From: Chaunax sp. Z400
Lineage: Eukaryota > Chordata > Actinopteri > Lophiiformes > Chaunacidae
Length of the DNA stretch: 64,000 nucleotides
Reading direction: 5' to 3'
Assembly (NCBI GenBank): GCA_037577475.1
Contig: CM075187.1
Span: forward strand, 23,590,810 to 23,654,809
Below, piece by piece: positions 12,901 to 25,360 of this stretch; the first letter of the stretch is position 1, and every line of letters begins with the position of its first letter. The position numbers and the translations under genes were made by a program. The notes beneath the pieces are model-generated. The model searched no databases and was not told the origin of the DNA. It saw only the letters and a program-made list of their open reading frames with translations.

Positions 12901-15900
12901 TACAATCTCTTCTCCTACGCTTCCATAATTACAGTAATAAATGGCCCCTCCCTTCTGGGTTGATCAGACCGCCCTCTGTCCACCCAACTGTCACTCCCAC
13001 CACAGATGCCCAGTGGTCCTTTCATCACACACACCCCTCAGCAGGTGAGGTGATTCATGACACCTTGACAAAGGCGGCGGGAACGAGCCCTGTTTAACCT
13101 CTTCTGGGCCTAATCACAGGGCAGCTGTTATTTACTGCTGCTGTCCACAGTTTGTCCTGCTTGGATGCTCACAGCACCGTCCTGCCGTTGTACTGCCTTA
13201 TGTCTTATGACGGAGACTATGTGTTCTCTGAGCGTTCTACAGGACATCATTCCTTGACTGTGTCCGCTTATGGGTGGTAAATCTTGCATTACTTCTATAC
13301 TTTAAAATAGGATTTAAATGTATATCCTTTGACGTCACAGCTCTTAAAATCCAATTGTGGTCACCATCCTCTAATTTATCAAGAACATGCAACTAATGAT
13401 TGTCACAAGCGAGGCTCCTCTGATTTATCTGACGTGCCCAGAGCGGGGAGGGAGAACGAGGGATCCTCGTGAAACTGAGTTGTCAGCCATTCTGTTGAAT
13501 TTCATAGAATGTGAGGCAAAACAAGAATAGCGTACAGCTGTTTCCTCCTTGACACAGAGGGAGGTAGATGAAGAGCAAAAGAGAGAACAGAGAGAGAGAG
13601 AGCGAGGAAGGAAGACGGCGAGCGAGAGAAAGCTCTCTGCTCTGTGATTCGCACTGATGTAGCTGCAGCTCTAGGTCAAACGCTGCCAGTGTTTTGTGTT
13701 CATCTTAGTCTCGTCTCCCCAGTGCTCTTCTAAATTATTCACAGCCTGAAGATGTGCAATGTGGCTGCCTCCTCCCTTTCTCTCACCTCTTTCACTCCAC
13801 ACTGCTCCCTGTCTCTCTTTCTCTGTTTCCAATCCCTTCCTCTTTCTCTCATGTGACGGCTTGTTTCAGAGGCAATGAACAGACGTTACTCCCTGCAAGC
13901 TGGTTAATCCCCCCCACCACCACCCCACCCTAACCCACATCCACTCATCTCCCATCAGCCACCCACCTTTCATCACTGACTCCATCTCCCACACTCCCCC
14001 TTTCATCCCAGCTCGTCCCTCGCTTGCCTTTCCTGGCTGTCATACTGGAGCCAGCTGCTTCTTTTTTTAAGGAGGCTGCTGCCAGCTGTTAGCATCGACT
14101 CCTTGGTAGCTCCTGCTCTCCCCCCACATCTCTCTACCTCCCTCATGACATTTGATCCACCATGTAGGGGTTGGGCTGACAGGGTGTTCTTCCCCTCTGC
14201 TTCTTTTTTCCCCTCGTCCCAACTCCGTAATGATTGCCAGTGACTTTGTGCTTGTTTTACGTAGCTGAGTTTGGAGATAAACCCCAAGTGTGCAACAAAT
14301 CCTCCGGCCTGCCGATGGCACTGATTAAAGACATGCCCATCAGTCATTTCACCTTTAACAGACTGCCAGTCCTGTGAAATTGGATGGGGGCTGCTGTAAA
14401 CCCAGTACAGGGTTGGGTTAGGGTTGACGATGATGATATGTATACCATAAGACAATCAGATTTATAGATTTCAAATCGCTCGGCAATTCAAAATGTGGAG
14501 CTCCTGTGGGATTTTTTTTTTATCCTTAATTTGTTTCACAATTCATGAATACAAATTATGAAATATTAACTATATCACAACATGAAATTGATGCAATAGA
14601 TAATACAGTCATTTACAGAAAGATTAAGATTTTCCGTCCGAGGTGAGGCGCAGCCAAACACAGATACATCACCTCTGGGTCGGGATATGTGGGCTTATGA
14701 ACCACCTGCTTTTGAAACAGATTATGATTGTCGGGACTCGGAACATGCCGGCGTTAAAGCCTGTTTGGACAGCAGGGGTTGGAGGATGAGGTGTGCCACC
14801 TGAGGAGAGAGCGGAGCGGAGACGGCGGCTGAATCCAGTTGCAGCCGTTTCCACATGACACTCATTTGTAATTCTGCACTCTGCCTACAATAACATTTGA
14901 TCATTGCAGAGGGGCGACAGGAGGTACAGAGAGGGGGGAAGGGTGCTGAGGCTTTCTCCCTCTCTCCTCACACCCCCCTCCCCAAACCCCTACTCGCAAT
15001 TGCTGTCACCCAGTATGAATGCCCCCTCTGGCCCGATGACAAGTCTAGCGTGAAACGCTTGGCTGCCCCCTGAAATTAGCAATAGAGCCCCCCGGCGGCA
15101 CATGCTTTTCATGACCAGCACACAGTGGGCTGCCGCCAGATTCTTTTCATTATGGCTTTGGCCTGCCAGCCCCCTTACTCTACCTCCTTCTGCCTCTTCC
15201 TCCATCCCACCCTCCCTCTTCTCCTCCTTCCCCCTGAGTGTCGACCAGAGCTCAGTAAACAGCATCTGTAGTGCTCATCACATTACGGGCGGAGGGGAAG
15301 AAGAAAAAAAAGGAAGGAGGGAGCCCAGCTCTCTTTGAGTGTTGATGATATTTCTGTGTATGTAATTGTCTTTATGCGTGCATACATCTTATGATTTTGC
15401 GTGAGCCTGTATAGCACGTATATACTGCACTGTCTGTGCATTGGCTCGACTGGATTATGAGAGAGAGAGCTAGCGGTAGCAGTAGAGAGAGTGAGAAAGG
15501 AGGGGAGTAGCAGTACAGAGCAACGCCTGGAGGCTCAATCTGTTCTTCACTAAGCTACATCAGTGTTAGAGTCGGCGGCTCGGGCCACGGGGAAGCCTCC
15601 ACTCGCTCCGTCAAACTGTCAGGCAGCCAGCGGAGCTGCACAGGGAGACTCTCAGCTGCCCCCAGGGCCATTTCAAGTCAACATCCCATTTCCTTGCCTA
15701 CTCGCCTAATTTCTCCTTTGCCCGTCTTAAATTTCCAATGCCCAGTGTCTGCTGCTGCAGCTCAGCAGGGCCAGGCCCAGAGCCACGTCAAAAACACTGG
15801 GAGGCGGTGAGTGTGTTACGTTCTCCTCTGACGGCAAGATCGGAGGTTAGCTTCAGTCATGCGGTCAGCAGAGACCAGATCAAGCTAAAGGGAGCATTGT

Positions 15901-16310
15901 GAGAGACGAGATGTGGCAAAACATCATAAATCAGTGCTGTTTTTTTCTCTCATTCTCTCTTACCTGTGTCCCCATTTTTCTTCCATGACTATATTCATAA
16001 AACAGTTGTGTATTCCCTGTCCCTTCAGGTTCAAGGCAGTTTTCTTCTTTCTTTCTGCGCTGAATAAATGCTCCCTCTTCCCTCGTACATCTGCCATTAC
16101 CGTCGGTTCTTCCCTCGCCAAACTCCTCCAAGGATCACACCAGCAGCCCAAACGTTCCTGTCGCTCCCCCAGCAAGTGCTGAAAGCAAAGGTTTAGGGAA
16201 TTCTTGTTGGAAAGGACAAGGCGGCCCTTTGATTTAGTGAAGAGGGGGGACAGCCCTTCACGTTTACCCCCACCACTATCACCATCAATCTGTCCATGAA
16301 CCACCCCCGC

Positions 16311-16331
16311 CTCCTCCTCCTCCTCCTCCTC
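16311..16331. repeat. (CTC)n trinucleotide microsatellite
   Basis: Seven uninterrupted CTC units lie in a C-rich context. Confidence 0.9.
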
Positions 16332-19300
16332 AACCTCACCACATACTTTGCATGGAAGTGAATCAGATTGCTGCCAGGTCTCAGTGCTGTTTACGTGGAC
16401 TCTGGGTAATGTTAATGTCTGCTTAGTTTGGCCTCAGGTCAGGACCATATCTTTCCTCACCCCGGCTTGATTTACATGGCCCCCGCTGACTCTTCTCTTA
16501 AGTGTGTCAGCTCTGAACTAGAGGCCTCTGTCTGTCGGGCTAATGCAAAGAGCATTTCTCTGAGCTTGTCGTCTTCAATCGTCCTTCACTCTCATTCTTT
16601 CTCTGTCCTCTTTCAATTGGCCTCTGTGAAAGGAGCTTTCGCTGAAGCCGTCTTTCTTGTTTGCACAGCCAACTCCAAGGTCCCAAGCACAAATATGGTT
16701 TTACATGAGAGCCTGTTTAGGCCTGCTCTGCTGGTCGATATCATTTCTACCCAGCAGAGCTTTTTCTCTCAATCTCATTCCCTCTGGACCCTACATCTTC
16801 CCTGGGATCAATACTTTCCTAATCCAGAGCTCCTAGGCTGACCCAGGGTAATCAGCTGACTTCCCATGCTGCCTGCTGGGGAGGTCAAGGGTCAAATGGC
16901 TGTATAGATTTGATCCTGTGATCAAATCACTTTGCTAGGTGGTGCTTTCAGATACAGCTAGTGGGGTCAAGAGCAATCACTTGTTTTGTTTTTTTCTCTG
17001 TGGTTGAGAGAGTTAAATGGAGTAATGCTATGTTAGCCACGTAAACCTTAATAATAAGTATTTACACACATGCAAGCACACATGGACATTTCTTCTCCTC
17101 AACTTTATAGTGATTCATGGTTTTATAAGTCTGTTTCAGAGAGAGTGAGAACATCCTGTCGATAAATTATGATTTCTGAGTTGGACTAAAGCTTCACTCC
17201 TCACCACGAGGCCGAAGAGACCTATATCTGACATATTGCGCTGATGTTTCAGGCCTGGCGGGAGGTACCCCAGCGCGCCCGATTCTCTGCCTCCATGCCC
17301 CATTAGAGCGGTCACGGCGCCTACGTCCCCACACCTCATCCCAGCATCCGCAGGAGGGAAATTGCGAAGGAAATTGGTGTTGTTCCACCAGCATCCGACG
17401 TTTCTTTTGTCCTCGACTATCTAAATGGACTATTACCCCATCTGTGTGCGCTCGCTCCAGGAGATCTAGGTTTGTCAGTACTCTCTCCCATACAATCAGG
17501 GGTGTCTCAGTACATCTCCCCGGAGAGAGAGAGAGAGAGATCTACACTGAACCCATTTCTGTCTTCAGAGCATTGTTGGCGTGTGACTTTATTCACTTGG
17601 ACAGAGGATGTTGTTGCTGTTTCACTCTTCAATCAGAGACTTTGTGGCCGTTATTCTGTTTTCACATTTATCATATTTTTGTCTACTCGATGTAAATATT
17701 GTTTGGATGTAGCAGCCACATCTGAAACAGACCACTTCAGTGTTAAAGTCAGAGCGACATTCTGTTGGAGCGTCATCAAATAGTTGCGAATAGTGTGAAA
17801 GCAGCAGATACTGGTTCTTACACTATTATCCCCCCACTTCTTACCAGTGCATCTGACGTCCTTTCAACATGACAACATAATCTGTCGGCTACACTTCTTC
17901 CAATGAGCAGGCAAGCTTTCATCACAACTTGTATTGGTAATCCTTTCATCCATATTCGCTCTTTTCATTTTGCCGATATACATTTTATTCATTGTTTAAC
18001 TAATTTTGAGTAGGAACTATCAATGACACTTAAATGCCAACAGCTCAGGCAATTCTCGTTTCCTATTTTTTCTTTAGATTTCTTGCAGCAAGTGCAGGAT
18101 TGCAGTCTGCATTCAGGTAGACAATAGTTGATGCTCTGCCAGAATTTGCGTAGCCGACTTCCTGCTCTGTTCCTCTCTGTATCTCAGAGGCAGAATTTAT
18201 GGCAGACTGTCCTCCGAGTGTGACAAGTGGAACTGTGTGATTAATTTGGCCAGTTGTTTTAATGTGCTCCGGGATGCGCAGTGCTTATTGTCTTCCCCTT
18301 GCACGTCTATCGGAATCTGCCAGAGAAAATGTCCAGGAGAATCGAGACATCCATCCTTCCCTCTCTCTGTGTTTTCCCTCTTGGTCCTTTCTCCTCAGCC
18401 CTGCGTCACTTCAGGGCTGAGCTGCAGGGTCGTCGTGGGGGCCGGCCCAGGTCGAGGCCCGGCTCCAGCCACGGCCGCTAGCGGAATAAATCTCCTGTCT
18501 CTGAAGTGTTGAAAGCTGTGTAAATGTCACACGCATCCATCTCATGTGCTAGCTAGGGGGAGGGAGGGAAGAAGGGTTGGAGAGGAGGTGGGATGCTGGC
18601 AGGGAGGGTTGTGGATGAGCCATCCGCTGAAGCCGGTCCCCGGTTACCTTTTGGAGCTGGTATTTGCCAGGTGCAGATGTTGCTTCTTGCTCCCTGCCTC
18701 TGAAGAGACAGCCATTTTTTTTTCTTCCTTTTCCTTATTTTCTTTTTTCGGGGGGATTTGTTTGGTTTTTGAACATCTTTGAGAGACACAAACCACAAGG
18801 GGTTTGGCTCCTGTCAGGCAGCTTAGTGAGCTGCATATCTCTCCAATTTTAACAAAGTCCCCTCTGACCAGCAGACATGCTGTTTAAGGAGGTTTTTGTT
18901 TGGGGGGGGGGGGTTTGCATTTTCCTATGCAGCGTTGCTAAATGATGTGGTCCTCTTCTCACATCCACACACTCACAAATATGAGCCAATTATGTCCTTG
19001 TATTGGTTAGTTGTATTTTTTTTCTTTGACTCAACCAAGTGTAATAACCCAACAGGGCAATCACATACAGCACTGACCAAAACTACTCTAACACTACCTC
19101 CATCCATCCATCCATCCCTTCATCTCGATGGCATCCCCCCTGCCTGTTCTTACTGTTGTTTTCTTCTCCCTTCCACCTGCCTCTCTCGCCCCTGCTGTGC
19201 TGCGTGTCTCTCTGTCTCTGTCTGAGCCGTAGCTAGTATTCGTCTTTACGCTCTGCTGCAGTGCATGCTTCTTGTAAAAGGATAAGCACCACGCTGTGCT

Positions 19301-20817
19301 CTTTTGATATTATTTTTCCTCCTCACCAGCTCCAGCCTCATGAGGCCTCATCTCTAGTGTCATGGCTACTGCTGCAAAAACAAGGCCAAGCATGCACCCA
19401 GGGAATAGACTGAGCCAGTTGTTCATCTCCATCACCGGGGTTTAAACAGGGTTTAAACTCGTCCCCAGTAATAGAGAGGAACTCACTACTGCTGTGAGAT
19501 GAAAGTCATCTGTTCAGCTGCATGCTAAGAATACATTTACACCGGTTTCCTGGGGCCAGGGTGGAGTTGGAGATTGGATAAATTTTCATTTTTTGTGATG
19601 TATACCTGGAGAAGGATGGAGAGAAACATTGTTCTGAATGTGCTTCCTTTCAGATAAAATACCACCCTGGTGGGGCAACAAATAGGTGGTGATTACAGGT
19701 TGTGATGTGCCCTTAACAAACATGGCTGACAATTCATTTGTCCCAAATACGTAGCCTGAATGGGGGACTGATTGACAAGAAGCCTGAGGCGCTTTCTCTC
19801 GTTAATGCCCTACACTCTGTAATGAAGGTCCTTTGACAAGCAAAAGCCCAGAAATTAAGGTTTGCAAACATTCCACAAGAGAAAAAAGGACACGATACAT
19901 AGAAATGGAGCCAAAATGTCTAATTTGCCATTCTGAGCGCATGCGAGTATGTTCTTTTATCAATGTCATGGTAATTTATGTGTCCTTGTACAACTCTGGG
20001 ATGCACAACAACATGAAAGTAGTCCCATTCATTCTACACATATCTATACACAAGTAAATAAATTCAGATTAGAACAGGGTAAAAATAAATACAGTACAGC
20101 AGTATATAAAGTTATGTATAGGCATATACACCCAGGAAATAATTCTGTGCCTTTTTTAAATTTGCATTGAGAGGAAGGCAAATAGCAGCAACAAGATGGT
20201 GATGAACAAATGGTCGACATCTTCACATTTAAAGTTCAGCATCTGGGAAACACTGTCCATCAACTTTTACTTTGTTTGAGCACCATGTATCACTGATGTA
20301 AACAGAGTCCGCCTCCCCTCACCCTGATGGCCCAGAACATGTTTTTTTTTTCGTCAAGTGCACAGCTTTATTCAAGATGTTGTGGTGAAAAATGGTCTGT
20401 GTAAAAGTGTTGGCAAATCCATCTCTGATTGTCCTTTTCTTGGCCACCGTGAGTCCCGTTTTGACCATTTCATCTTCTTGCAACCAGACATTAACCAGGA
20501 GGAGCGTCCAGGTCCAAGCTGGGTTAGCATGTTTCCCATCCAGGATCTCTTTCCTACCGGGGCAGTCTGGCTAGTCCAAAACCTACACCTCATCAATGTG
20601 GGGGGAAAAACCGATTCAAACAAAAATGTTCCAAGTTTGAAGGAGCTACCGGCCACTTCATCTGGATTTTTTAATCAATGTTTAGCATTAAAGAAGTTGT
20701 TTTCTCGTTTTATTATAGTAGTCATTACCGAAAGGGCATTTTTTAATGTCTTTGAGCAATTTTAGAGAAAGTAATCGAGATTCTTCTATAAATGTGGGCA
20801 AAGAAAATTCTATTAAT

Positions 20818-21010
20818 AATAGTAATTTTATTTTTATAGCACCTTTAAAATGGAGTTTACCAATTGCTTTGACAGACAAAGCAAAAGCAAGATACTCATG
20901 AAAATAATATGAGACAAAACTGTTAATCCAAACAGAAGGAATATCTGATCGCATAAGAGGAAATAGATACAAATAGAAACAATAAGAATAATAAAATAAT
21001 ATTTAAAAAA
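20818..21010. repeat. AT-rich dispersed repeat remnant (probable)
   Basis: The start (ttttatttttatagcacctt) followed by a tract containing ttgctttgacagacaaagca and then an A-rich stretch with repeated aataat resembles a widespread fish retroposon tail of the form 'tatagcgcctttc...aaagtgctttacag...aataaataaa'. The match is from memory and the copy is diverged. I cannot name the family. Confidence 0.35.
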
Positions 21011-22786
21011 GGCACCCTTAATAAAAAGATATATGTAAAATGTAAAATAATAACATATCTTGCATTTCTACTATTATTCCAATATGAATCTCCACATTTT
21101 GAAACGTATTTACACAAGCACAACACAACCACCAGGCCATTTTAATCTCAGGGACATTTTCCACAGAGACACCCTTCCTTTGCTTTCACTCTTATTTTCT
21201 GGATGCCCACTGCTTTGGAATGATAAACAATAATCAACTGAGCAAATAGAGAGCCTCATATTGAAAATATCATTTTATTGTGTGCATCCCCCAACAGGTT
21301 CATATTCTCTATCTTCTGTAAGAGGGCTTCAGTATGAGTAATATGAACCTGGGAGTTTTTGGAGTTTTTATCTTTTAGATAAAGATGCAAACACAACAAT
21401 AAACTCCCATTATTGGATGAGCTACAGTGTGTTTCTGTCAGTAAGGGCTCCTGCTGTAGTCCTTGTCAGAGCAGTATGAATCCCAGTGAATGGAAGCCCT
21501 CCCCCCTTGACTCTCCTCTCCTGAGAGATCTTGGCCAGTGAGCCCTTGCACTGATTGCTCTCGTTACTTAATTATACATTTGGACCCACCGCACTCGCAA
21601 CAAAGGAGCACTGTGCCTCCATTGACCCAGCTCCCTCCTCATTGTGCGCAGCACTGAAAGGGAGTCAAACAAAATAAAGAGGGTCCACTTAAATATGTTG
21701 CCACAGGAACTTAATTGACAGATTGATGGCAGTTTTTCACCGGGGGCCCTCTCCCTCTCTATGTGGCTCTCCGCTTCAATTGCTCTGCCCCTCATGTATC
21801 CTGCTGTGAGGTCCAGTGGGACCCGCCTGCAGCTTGACCACTCCTGTTTCCACAGCTTCAATCCTCTACTGCCCAGGCAGGGGGGAAGCAAGGACCCTGT
21901 GGGTGGGATTCATGTTATGAAATGTTTAACATCTGTTGCATTATTTTTTTTTTAAATAAAATAGAAATCAAGCGTCTTTCTTTTTGACTCAAGGTGAATA
22001 AAAATTTCTGTATTAATGTAAGTTCATCATTTACTAAAAAGACTTTTATGCCAGTGAACATGTCAGGAATGAACTCTCTGCCCCCTCTGGTCATCAGTTA
22101 CAAGGTCTGCAGCTTTTCTCTAACGATGCATCTCTTTTCACTATACTTAAGCCTGATTATTTCATATTCTAACCGCAGAACAACTTGTGAAAGTTTGAAC
22201 CATTTCACTTTTTGATGGACGACATGGTGATTTGGCCTTTGTGCTGTGCTGGGGGGGAAAAAAAGAAAAGAACCTCTTGTGTTATTTAGTTCCTTTATCG
22301 CTGTAGAAGTCTGACATACAAATTAAAGGCTGGTTTGTCACAAGGTGGATTTGAAATACCACACTTAACAGGCCATGTCTTTCAGAGAGCCTAAGCTCTC
22401 TCTGTCCTTGAGATGCTATCATCCAATTTCAAAGCTCTCTTAAAAGGCTAAATGACAAGCTGCAGCTGAATGCAAAGTCATTCAGCAGGCTCTTTAAAGG
22501 ACCTAGTGTATAGTATTATTCATTTTTCCATCTTTTGTAAATTTACGGCATTGAATATGTGACAGAAACACCAGGACTGAGTTCTGTGCAGCTTTTTGAA
22601 GCATGAAAAACTCTCTTAGATTACCACACTCTCCTTTCCCTCTTCATCCTCTGCCGTTCTTCTCTGAAAGCTGTCACTGAATGAGAGGTTGCACACAAAA
22701 ATAACATCTGCACTGATTATGGGCTTCTGGGGGAGCCAAATGAATAATTCCTTCTATTTCATGGGTCTGTCTCTTTTCTGTTACAG

Positions 22787-22816
22787 TGTGACAGCGAGAG
22801 TGACATTGACGACAAG
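22787..22816 (+). CDS. auts2/fbrsl1: Microexon of an AUTS2-family gene (auts2 or fbrsl1)
   Basis: The 30 bases encode ten residues, CDSESDIDDK, between a strong acceptor (pyrimidine-rich tctcttttctgttacag, ending at 22786) and a good donor (AAG|gtaaga, from 22817). The exon starts and ends in phase 0, so skipping or including it preserves the frame. The peptide lines up with the short acidic segment of AUTS2-family proteins: as I remember them, human AUTS2 has CDSDSDQEEK and FBRSL1 a CDSESD-type version, so FBRSL1 may be the closer paralogue. These are nuclear regulators that act with a variant Polycomb PRC1 complex (AUTS2) and in neurodevelopment. The neighbouring exons, which should carry the Ser-rich segment before it and a SEKLF-like segment after it, were not found in the window. 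That fits the very long 5' introns of this family. Family assignment rests on ten residues plus exon architecture, and the paralogue is not settled. Confidence 0.7.
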
Positions 22817-22946
22817 GTAAGACTGCTTTTCCTGTGTTTATTCACCCCCACATGAAGTGTCTGAGAGTTGTGAACAACAAATATGAGCTCTCATCTAAAA
22901 GAAGGAGACAGTCGTAGTTTGGATGTTGATCACTTGCATCTTCCAG

Positions 22947-22982
22947 AGCAAGAAAGTGAAGTACAGGAAGAAGCGGTTGTAA
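22947..22982 (+). CDS. Possible alternative terminal coding segment
   Basis: After a candidate acceptor (tgatcacttgcatcttccag, ending at 22946), a frame continuous with the phase-0 microexon reads SKKVKYRKKRL then TAA. The intron implied is 130 bases, an ordinary size for fish. The peptide is strikingly basic, like a nuclear localisation signal, directly after an acidic segment. Downstream there is a poly(A) signal AATAAA at 23647-23652, followed within about 15-45 bases by GT- and T-rich sequence. The acceptor's pyrimidine tract is weak and the segment is only 11 codons, so this is a hypothesis. If real it would yield a truncated N-terminal isoform. Retention of the intron would instead add 12 residues and stop at 22853-22855. 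Confidence 0.25.
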   Translation, partial: SKKVKYRKKRL

Positions 22983-23015
22983 AAAAGATGCGGCGTCTAT
23001 AATATGTCTCATATG

Positions 23016-23045
23016 TTATTGTAGTAGCTTATTCTACTACAATAA
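23016..23045. repeat. Perfect 12-bp hairpin
   Basis: The arm ttattgtagtag (23016-23027) is followed by a six-base loop and its exact reverse complement (23034-23045). It lies about 200 bases after the microexon, inside the possible alternative 3' UTR. It may be a small inverted repeat from a mobile element or an RNA stem. No element ends were recognised. Confidence 0.7.
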
Positions 23046-24889
23046 TCTTAGTGTGGGTGCATTTGATCTTATCGCATGGCACGCATCACCTCTATCCACT
23101 TGTTTCTCCAATGTACAAGATTGCACCACCATAGCTCCACAGAAGCAGATCTGGAGCAGAGAAGACAAAAATATCAGGAACAGACACGCTAACAGGTTCC
23201 CAATGATTCACAAGAAAAATGTTTAACAAGCTGGTACGAGTCAGACGTTGTTACCACGATGTGCAACAGACGAAACGACGAGTCATGGATGAGAAGCCAG
23301 GGCTCATATGCAAGCAGGTAACAGGTGGAGTAGATGAGCCAATTGATCAGAGCAGGAGGGGGAGGAGGAGGAGGAGGAGGAGGAGGAGGGAGTGTGAGTG
23401 AGATCTGTCCATTCAGCCACACCTTAAACACACACACCCACTGACAGGGAGAGACAGACAGAAGCACTGCGGTAGGGAAAACAATAGGAACAAGGGAGAG
23501 GAGACTGCCGATCCGGACGCTTTGTGTCTCTTATAATTGAATTTAACACTTGAGAGTTTTGCAACGATCATTTTCAAATCAGAGTTTTATTGATTTTTTT
23601 TCTTTTCTCAAATATTTGGGTGAAAGTTTGAAAACAGAAGACATATAATAAACTGAATGAGAGTGTGTTTCATAACGTGTCTCTTTTTTTCATCTTACAA
23701 GACATTCCTTTAAAAGCATTTTTTAGACTCGGTGGCTGAATGTGAATTGAGTGCGATCGTATTAGTTCTTCAGAAGTCTCAAATGTAAAAACATGGAAAA
23801 TGAATACGAGCTAGCTCTATCAGCAACTCGGTGCGATAACTATTTCAGCAGCGACGTCGCCCAGTTTTCTGACAGTTTGACAGATGTAGTCTATCAGTTT
23901 CACCTCTGTGTATTTGTTTATCCCAGACTTGGAGGCGGGTGTCTGACGGCAGCCACCTGGTTACAAGATGAAATGCCTTTGGGGAACCTCACGCATTCTA
24001 ATTCCTCCACAGTTTAGCAATTACTCCCTGGTAAATGAATGAGATAGCATGCCTAATCTCCTGTAAGATTAGCTCCTAGTTCTGTGGAAATGTCTGCAGC
24101 TCTCACTATAAATAATACATTGATAGCAGGCCCAATTTGCATTAACTGTAGCCTGGCAAGTCAATGGGCTTTTATCTCTTCATTGAAGCGAGAAGGAACC
24201 GAGGGCGCGAGCTAGTTGACACGACAGAGAGACGTAGCAGGCCTGTCAGTCTCCATACAGCTCCCTGGCATCATGGTTGGGGGTAGAGAACCAACTAAAG
24301 TAGGAGGGAGGCTCTGAGTGTCTCCTTTTCAGGGTTTTGTTTTCAGTTATTGGAGACTTGTAAAAGTTCTATATATCATGTCATATCAGAAATGTTGACA
24401 TTTAATATACAACCGAAAGTAAACAACACTCCAAATAGAAAAAGAGGAAAGAAACAAGCAACATGAGCAGAATCTGAGCAGTGTTGTTGGTTAGGTGTCA
24501 GCCTCTGTCTGCTCAGTAAAACAGCTCCATGTTTGGTGTTTGCACTACTTAAGTCAGCCAGTTTAGGTGGACTGGGATACAGGTCAAGATATATTCTTCA
24601 ATTTTGTACCAGTTATTACACAGTCCACTGTCAAGAGGCAAATTCTCTTGTTAAGGCTTTTCTCCTCTTATTAATAGTATGTCATGACGTTTTAAGGGTA
24701 AATACATTTTGAAATGTAGTACGGGTTAAAGTGGAATATATGAAAAGGCAGATTTATTATTATCTGAAATAATAACCAAAATCATTCATATGAACCCAAT
24801 AAGTAGTAAAATAATACTGCACATGAGCATGAAAGTTGTAACCAGGCTGCAGTCATGTAATCACTTATCTTGGCTTTGTAAAAATTGTC
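23046..24889. other. Intron-like stretch with a (GGA)n run
   Basis: No exon is supported. It contains the (GGA)n microsatellite at 23354-23390, the AATAAA signal at 23647-23652 discussed with the possible terminal exon, and otherwise ordinary AT-rich sequence. The 74-residue + strand frame at 23793-24017 has no recognisable motif and no splice context. Confidence 0.55.
23354..23390. repeat. (GGA)n trinucleotide microsatellite
   Basis: A nearly uninterrupted GGA/AGG array, slightly irregular at its left end (aggaggggga). It produces Arg-rich frames on the + strand and Pro-rich frames on the - strand, which are repeat artefacts. Confidence 0.9.
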
Positions 24890-25360
24890 TACAGGATGTC
24901 TGATAAAAGTGTCGATCAAACCTGTCTTTACATGTTTGAGTTAAATGGCTGCCCTCAGGTTTCTCACAATGCTAACGAAAGTGATGGGGAAAAAAACATG
25001 GATCCACCCCTTTATCTAGATGCACTTCAAAAATTCAATGGCTCCTTTTTTCGGGACAATACCTACTCCTCCACCCAGGTTCAACTTTAAATTCAACTTT
25101 AATGGATAAAAACCTTCAAAAATGCCTTATCGTGCGATGTTCAGAAAAGTGGTGACTCCACCACTTTATTTGGATCCGCTCCGAAATTTAAAGGGTTGTT
25201 CCTTACTATGTGCCCAACCCTTCCACCAAGTTTCAGCAAAATCTGTCTGGTAGTTTATGCATAATAGAACCAAATGGTGAAAAAAGCCCTATTTCGCAAT
25301 GTTAAACACAAAAAAAGTCCTGGATCAGTTCCTTTATCTAGATCCAGTCCAAATATGAGA
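24890..25360 (-). repeat. Dispersed fish repeat, two to three tandem partial copies
   Basis: On the reverse strand the sequence contains ggataaagggg-type motifs and 'attttgctgaaacttggtgg' type motifs that also occur, forward, in the repeat at 38873-39345. On the + strand the segment cacccctttatctagatgca recurs in variant form near 25160 (ccactttatttggatccgct) and 25330 (cctttatctagatccagtcc), each about 165 bases apart. This suggests a tandem array of partial copies running into the GATA microsatellite. The family is a common fish interspersed repeat, but I cannot name it with certainty. Confidence 0.6.

Larger units (their letters stand above)
9985..22786. other. Intron-like stretch upstream of the microexon
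   Basis: No coding exon is supported. Low-complexity content includes a purine-rich tract near 10077-10125, a GA run at 13590-13602, pyrimidine-rich DNA around 13760-14010 and 15160-15240, a (CTC)n run at 16311-16331, a (GA)n run at 17523-17540, a 12-base G run at 18902-18913 and a (CATC)n run at 19099-19117. CpG-retaining blocks at 12329-12520, 17190-17420 and about 18415-18485 stand out from a CpG-poor background. If the downstream microexon is correctly assigned, this is part of a large intron of that gene. Confidence 0.6.

Noticed and set aside
14003..14455. 150-codon - strand frame
   Set aside because: Composition reflects the pyrimidine-rich + strand, and no motifs are visible.
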